A stretch of 64,000 nucleotides of DNA from Gautieria morchelliformis (lineage: Eukaryota; Basidiomycota; Agaricomycetes; Gomphales; Gomphaceae), in assembly GCA_015179125.1 (NCBI GenBank), contig WHVA01000031.1, positions 372,001 through 436,000 on the forward strand, in the 5' to 3' direction. Made by a program: the position numbers and the translations under genes. Position 1 is the first letter of the stretch; each line of letters begins with the position of its first letter. Below are positions 57,985-64,000 of the stretch, in pieces. The notes beneath the pieces are model-generated. The model did no database searches, had not been told where the DNA came from, and saw nothing but the letters and a program-made list of their open reading frames with translations.

Positions 57985-58444
57985 CCGAACTGCACCCAGG
58001 GACAGTGGACAGGACCGTGGCCCATGAATGCATGTACGGCTCCCATGCCACAATCTGTTGAGTCTGTGTATGGTGCAGAGCAGCCATCCGGCGGCTCCAC
58101 ATATGCACAGGAACTGTCATACCATGGTGCACTGGAACCATACACCACTGTAAGGACATGGCCTTTGGCGAGTTACTTACTGGTACAACCTTTTTCCGAG
58201 CCCCAGCCTTGTGATACTTGTGCCCAAGTACTGTGATTCTAAGCCCAAGCCCAAGCTCATACCCAAGCTTGATCCCATGCCCAAGTCCCCTTAGTTACCT
58301 ATCCCATTCAATCATGCATCATTAGTATATTGACCTTGCCCTGATTCCCCTGTATATGCTCGCCCCTGACCATTACTCTTGCCCATATATAAACCCCTTG
58401 TATGCACCCCTACTCTTCAGTCTGTCAGACCCTCTAAGTGAAGT
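57985..58444. other. No gene; LTR-like promoter sequence
   Basis: Contains repeats of caagcccaag type (58240-58290) and a TATA box (atatataaacccc, about 58386). No coding signal of note. Confidence 0.4.
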
Positions 58445-59220
58445 CCGGGAGACTGGTGACCGGTTTTTGCGGTGGGTCCTTTGTTGCACCATCAACGTCA
58501 GCGTCTTTGACAGTGTCTGAGGCGGCAAACCCCGGGATTTTACCATTTAGGCTGCAAGTATCTATCACAAGCAGCGGACAGCAGCAAGGGAACATTTCCG
58601 CGTGATCATGTTAGCACCCGTGAGAATATGAGGACAGAGGATCACTGTACCTCGGTCTTTCACAGTAAGTCACTACAAGCTTCTGATATCAACAACAGCC
58701 ATGGTGCGCCCAGGGGCTCAGTAGCACCTGGAAGTGCCACACTCAGTGCTACAGTGAAGGTGGCACAGACTCTCCAAGCCAAAAGAATAAGATACTCGAT
58801 TGTCGATGGTGCATATCGTCGTATTCATGAGCCATGGACTTTACCATGAAGATATTGACAAGAGGAGAGTGTTAAGAGTAACATTGCCATAGGCGACGGT
58901 GCATCAATAGTGAGACTTTCTTTGTGGCTACTAAAATCAAATTCTGGGTCCTAGGAATATGATCAGTGGAGTGGGCTGTACAAGTTGTCCGACTTGTCCG
59001 AGGATACCAAATTTCATGAAGGCTATGAGGCCCCGTAATAAGAAATTCCAACACCAGCCGAATATGAAAGAATGGCAGTGCATCTCGGCCCCACGTTGGC
59101 TTACTGTACAGCAAAGAAAAATAATAAGTATTGAATTTTGAACTCACCACTGCTGCTGCAATGGATTAATTATGGACCTGCATGCGCAGCACATTCCTGC
59201 TGATAAATTTTGTGTTTATT
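58445..59220 (+). repeat. W repeat, copy 2
   Basis: Reverse complement of 22196-22955. Has gacaagaggagag directly before tgttaagagtaac (58870), a purine tract plus LTR start if read on +. A short ORF before it ends RRIHEPWTLP. Confidence 0.65.
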
Positions 59221-61620
59221 GTGGTGATCCCACATACTTACTTCTAAACGGAGCAGGTCGCACCTAAGTGTGGGCGCAGCCTATCACACTCAACCTTGAC
59301 CGAGTCCCTAAATAGTATGCCAGAATGCCTGGCGCAAACAGTTGTTGGTCTTAAATCATAAGCCTTGATCATAAGCTCAGGCGTACGGTCGAGACGAGAT
59401 GATCAAGCTTAGCGGAGAGAGTCGAACTCGTTTGCCACCGAATTGGTGATGTTTAATGGTCTTTCGAGTTAACTACATCATGGCCAAAACACTGTGTCGC
59501 TTGTTGACGCGACGTACAGGCTGTGAGAGGTATGTTCTCATCTCAGGCGCCAGTGATGATAATTCACTCACCAGTTAACCACGCCCCGTATCCATAGTGA
59601 TAGCATCACGCGTGTGGTACCATAAAGTGACATGATGACGATCACTCCCGGCCAAAGAATTTCCCTCGCAAAAGCTGTGCTCTGGACCAACTTGTCCATC
59701 TAGTGCCTAGACCGGGGATTCGGTGCTTCCACGCATCTAGGTGACATTTAGACATCTGGAGCAATACCCGATATCGTCGACGACCTTGCGCGCAAGTTTG
59801 TTGGGAAGCTGCCCCAGCAAGACTAGACCTGGTTCGGGCAGTCGCCGGTACCATCATACCAGGTGGTTGAGCATGCTTGTTTCCTGCCCATCACCTAACA
59901 TTTCCCTGTCATAGTATATGCCGTCGGCTGGGAATTTCACGCCGATAGAGAGCATTATCACGTTTCTACAGCACCTGACTTATCAAGTTTGCCATTTCCC
60001 TCTCAGTCGGGGATGTTGTCCTGACGCACGGTAGATATCACAGTAAGTACATGATTATCTCTTGCTAAATCGTCCATCATTTACTCGAACACCCAGATCC
60101 ATGGCGTCGTTGAGACTTTGAAGCTCTCACTCAGCGTCTGTCCCTGTCCACAGGAACATGCCGTTGATCCTTGAGAGGGACCACGGCGAGCAGAGAGGAG
60201 AATTTGAGAGGACGAGCCCAGACGCAAGGACAAGCGCCGACAGAGGATGAGGAGCAAACCCATCGAGCATGCCTACTTAAATGGTCGCGAGATCCAATTT
60301 CGTGATCATTTATATAGGGATACTGCACGCACTATTCCAAGGTGGCCACCGGAATCGTCACGATCTCTCACCAATCCCGGTTCGAACGAGTCGGCAGGTG
60401 TATCAAGCTCGCAGGTGATATTTCTGCAGTTTCGTCTGTTGCAGATGACGCCGCGATTGGTCTCCCAGGGTAGCGATGAGGGGAACATCTCCAGCCCTCG
60501 CAAAGGCAAACAATCATTGCCCTCCGTGGACTTTGCTTGTGAGTTACCAGTATTACGACTAGTGATGAAGGTACCTCTCGGCATCTATCTTCCAGAGCCC
60601 GTCTCCTGACACGTTTACCTCGGTCTCCGAGTATGTAACCATTAGTTCTACAATCGTGTGGATGGGAAATTTCAGAATCGTAATCGTGGAACCACTCTGG
60701 AAGGGAGATTAGTGGAAGTGTAATCGGTTGCCACACCGGATTTCTCAGATTGTATCGCCTTGAGAGATCAGCTGCACCAAGAGATGGCAGGTAAGATTCA
60801 GAAAGCTCTTTTATGCCCCCAAGGTGTGGTGAGGAAATATTGTACTAGTGTCATCTAGCTCTCACACGTTGTTACCCCGAAGAATATCTGCTGCGGTGGT
60901 GATGGGTATATATATGCATTGTTGATACCTGGAGAGTTGATGCGCAGCTCTCCTTGAATGCATTGAGGATCAACATCCCATTGCTCTTGGACGGGAACGC
61001 GGCGAGTATCTGAGGATGGTTATTCCACCCTGATATATCCTTTTAGGCTGTAGGACAAGGCTCGGCAACGCAAGGACCGTGAGTGGTGCCGTGTTGGTGA
61101 TCCGGATCGTCCCGATATTCTCACTAATCCCAATTCAAGTTGTAGCCTGTAGTGTAGGTGCTCCAAGTTGCGTGTATCGTTGCACTGCCGGACGACGCGT
61201 TGGTGCCTGATGCGTCGATGCATTCACCGCGTTTTAGGGGTTGGTAATCGTGGTCGAATACGTAGGCTAGTCTGATATAGAAGCGCCAACTCCTAGACAT
61301 TACTGGGTACTCGTGATCTGCGATGATGTCGGCGCCGCGGACGTCCAAATACCTGGGGCTGGGTTCAATCTTCTGCAACCCTATGTCCTCGATCTTCGAC
61401 ATAGGATCACGAGTACCCAGGGTAACCCCACATCGTCGATTGTCGGATTCTGTCATAGTACGGCTAAATCAGTCCGACGCTTGATCCCGATCAGACTTCG
61501 GCCATGTGTGGCCACGCGGTAACACATGCAAGGGCATATGATTGCTCGTTCCCGGGCTGGACTTGGGAAATTTTGGAGAGCGCGACTAGTCTCACTAGGC
61601 TAAGTATGTAACATATTAGT
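59221..61620. other. No gene recognised; a 16-bp inverted repeat inside
   Basis: Open frames at 60247-60609 (+) and 61124-61456 (-) have no known domain and cannot be extended convincingly. ctgggtactcgtgatc (61303-61318) and its exact complement (61405-61420) form an inverted repeat with an 86-nt loop. Confidence 0.5.
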
Positions 61621-61842
61621 CACTGTACTAGTACTAGTACTACTACATATGCATAAATATTAATGATCTCGAGTCAGCGTTCTGCATTCTTCTACCGCCG
61701 CCACCCACCCAGCTGCATGCCACAGACACTTTCGGCTCACAGTCAGGCCGGGGCACACAGAGCTGTAAGTCAACTTGTATCTGCCAATTAATCTGCTGAC
61801 AATATACTCCCATTAATTAAGAGACAGTCAGACCAAAGGACT

Positions 61843-64000
61843 GTGCTCTGCGCGTGTCGGAAATGCCGCTTGCTTCCCGATAGAGGGCTTGAGGGTCGTA
61901 TGGCGATTCTCGTGGGTCATGCGTCGAGCCGAAGCAGAATCACCCTTGGCCCGCTCCCAATGCCGTCCCCACCACCTGACACCATGGATGCTTTCCAGCA
62001 TGCTCATGAGCACTGGTTTGTTAGATGCATCCTTTTATTAGTAGGATTTCTCCATACTAAACACCACCTATCGTTCCGAGCATGTGGTCTGCTCCTGTGG
62101 TGCCTCCGGTTTATTTTCATATCCCTGGGCCTACTTGCGTCCGACGATAATATGCCGACTACATTGGTAAGTAGCTTTACACACCTTGGACTCCAGGATC
62201 GCTTCTCCCTCTTGGTCGTTTGTCCAAAGTGCCGAGCCGTCTGCGGTCCACCAGTCCCGAGCCCTGTACTCGATCATGAGGGTCGATGCAGCGGATGTGG
62301 GACGGTATTATACGCTGGTGTTAGTGAGTCGTACTTCGCCCAAAGTGTCTAAACTCGAGCCGTCTTCCGGAAACCCCCCAAACCGAAGGTCGTGGTTCCA
62401 TATGCCTCCCTGGCTGAACTCCTCGCCGAATTCCTATCCCGGCCTGGTATGGAAGATCAGATAGAGGCCTGGAGAACTCACCCTCGACGTCAAGATACCT
62501 ACAGTGCAATCTGGGATGGCGCGCTATGGAATGAGAGTAAAGGGGCAGATGGTAGGCTATTCTTCGAGCGCCGTGATGACGACGAGCTTCGGATAGCAGG
62601 AACTTGCGCTCTGGATTGGTACGCATGCACTCCTCTGATTTCACATGATCTAATATACCTACAACGTCATGTTCCAGGCACGGCGGGGTGATTTATCACC
62701 GAGTCATTCATCTGGTGTCATGTCTTGGGCCATCGCAAACTTGCCTACTGAAATCAAGTCACCGATAAGCCTCCCTATTTTTCTAGCAGGTATAGCTAAT
62801 ATTTTTATTTCAGATATCAAGTAGACACTATGATGATATCCACCATGACGGCTGGACCGACTGAGCTGACCGCCGACCAATTGCAATGTCAGACTAAGCG
62901 AGTCGTCGATGAACTGGAGGATCTTTACACGAGGGGGATAATGATCAAGACTCCAAGATTTCCAAATGGTCAGTCCATATATATTGAAGCTACCAAGCTA
63001 TGCACTCATGTGCATTTTAGGACGACTTGTGCGCTTTATTTGCATAGGTATTGTCTGTGATCACCCAGCGGCTGTAAAAATGGGCGGATTCGGTGATCAT
63101 GGCCACGCAAATCGACCTTGTACTTGTTTCCAGGTAACCCAAACAGAATTATACTGCCAGGAATCACTGTGTAATGGTAAGTCGTGTTATCTAGGTACCC
63201 AATTCTGACAAACAGTTGATCGTCCTCAGGTTTTCCTCCGCGGGATGCACGACTCCATCGGAGTCAGGCATATGAATACACCTCATTCCAGAATCCTACA
63301 GCACGCGACAAATTCTTCAAAGCCACTGGAATGCGATGGTCCGAGTTTGTCAGATTGCCGTATTTCGACGCTGTTCTCATAGACCCCATGCACAACTTGC
63401 TAATCGGTGTGTGGATGACCTTCTGTAACCAGACTAGATGACAATTTGGTGTGCAGGTGTGATCAAGAATCACTGGTATGCTACATGGATACAGGGGAGT
63501 AGCCTTCGATCGAACACTTCCAAGGTCAAACGCGAGCTTGGGTTAATTCACGAGTATCTCAATAGCGTGCGTTTGGACGGCTATATGTAATTATATGCTG
63601 ATTCATTAAATTTTTACACAGTTTGAGATGCCCACTTTCGTCGGCAGACCTGCGAAGCAGGTTGGGGAACCCGCGGGAGGTAGTTTATCTGCCGATACCT
63701 ACAAGGGGTTAGGGACCGTCTTCTTACCTGTAGTGGTAAGTCGCAATTTCTATTCATGCAAGCACTGGCATCAGTATGTTCTATTAGATTCCCCTTGTCT
63801 GGGATGCCTTCCTAGATCCTGCAACAAAAGATTACAATGCATCACTGAAGTATTTTGAGAAGAGGATGGCAACGTGGGATCGTAAACATGGTACGGCATA
63901 CCGTTCCATGTTGGAAGCTCGGACACAGGTCTCCCAAATGGAAGACCCAGGAAGTATCCAAGGTATGTGCTTTGCCTCATTGATCTAGCCACTGACATTT
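61843..64000 (+). CDS. Plavaka-type DNA transposase (partial at right edge)
   Basis: Transposase family common in Agaricomycetes, related to the CACTA/EnSpm group. Exons read by frame, joined through short GT-AG introns: CACRKC finger (61846); MPTTLVSSFTHLGLQDRFSL with CPKC...CSGC; PYASLAELLAEFLSRPGMED, IWDGALWNESKGADG and CALDW; WAIANLPTEIK; GPTELTADQLQCQTKRVVDE and MIKTPRFPNG; RLVRFICIGIVCDHPAAVKM; FPPRDAR...RWSEFVRLPYFDAVLIDPMHN, the family hallmark; VIKNHWYATWIQGS; FVGRPAKQVGEPAGGSLSAD; then IPLVWDAFLDPATKDYN to the edge. Start uncertain (61843 region or upstream). Apart from an unclear junction near 62770-62830 no lesion is seen, so it could be intact. Confidence 0.82.

Noticed and set aside
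60247-60609. 120-codon plus-strand frame as a gene
   Set aside because: No known domain, equally long frames on the other strand, and no supporting intron or promoter signals.

Overview
This 64 kb window looks like nuclear DNA of a mushroom-forming basidiomycete (Agaricomycetes). The evidence is a host gene with many introns of about 50-85 nt, a seven-helix-type membrane protein family (DUF6533-like) typical of these fungi, a Plavaka-type transposase, Tad1-like LINEs, Ty1/copia fragments, and several Ty3/gypsy families layered inside one another. There is no prokaryotic signal: no operons, Shine-Dalgarno sites or CRISPR array. Apart from a few host genes, the window is a repeat-rich, decaying block.

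Layout. 1-2695: 3' part of the DNA-repair endonuclease gene XPF/RAD1, nine exons, on +. 3187-3676: broken NAD(P)-dependent epimerase/reductase. 4.0-9.9 kb: no convincing gene, but a tandem ~376-bp repeat, a TATA-led block of repeated modules and short direct repeats. 9.95-16.1 kb: a nearly complete Tad1-like LINE with one frameshift in each ORF. 16.1-18.6 kb: 5'-truncated copia element on -. 18.9-19.8 kb: truncated second LINE on -. 19.8-21.0 kb: copia gag fragment. 21-27 kb: layered LTR families (called X, Y and W here). 27.4-35.9 kb: a decayed gypsy element (T) with an extra sense ORF after pol; that ORF is cut by three later insertions, each with a perfect 5-bp target-site duplication (TSD). 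35.9-39.4 kb: two DUF6533-like genes head to head; T sits inside the left one. 40.4-55.7 kb: gypsy X on -, split by a complete 8,018-bp gypsy Y (44147-52164, TSD ctgat). 55.0-59.2 kb: solo LTRs, a broken unknown gene and an inverted W copy. 61.8 kb to the right edge: Plavaka-type transposase, + strand, running off the window.

Most interesting system: gypsy Y. It has two ~694-bp LTRs. An 11-nt segment just inside the 5' LTR is exactly complementary to the predicted start of its own transcript, the arrangement known from Tf1/sushi self-priming elements. Gag ends in a heptamer A AAA AAA directly before the stop, placed for -1 frameshifting into pol. Pol carries protease, RT, RNase H, integrase and chromodomain. 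An antisense reading frame next to the 3' LTR encodes a charged coiled coil and a Cys-rich Zn2Cys6-like motif. Gypsy X also has an antisense, probably spliced, reading frame at the same place. Y pol is now inactivated by one frameshift, one TGA and one RNase H active-site change.

Limits: family names come from protein motifs read by eye. Exon borders were checked for frame only. Element ends are exact only where terminal motifs or TSDs are given. X, Y, Z, T and W are local labels, not database names.
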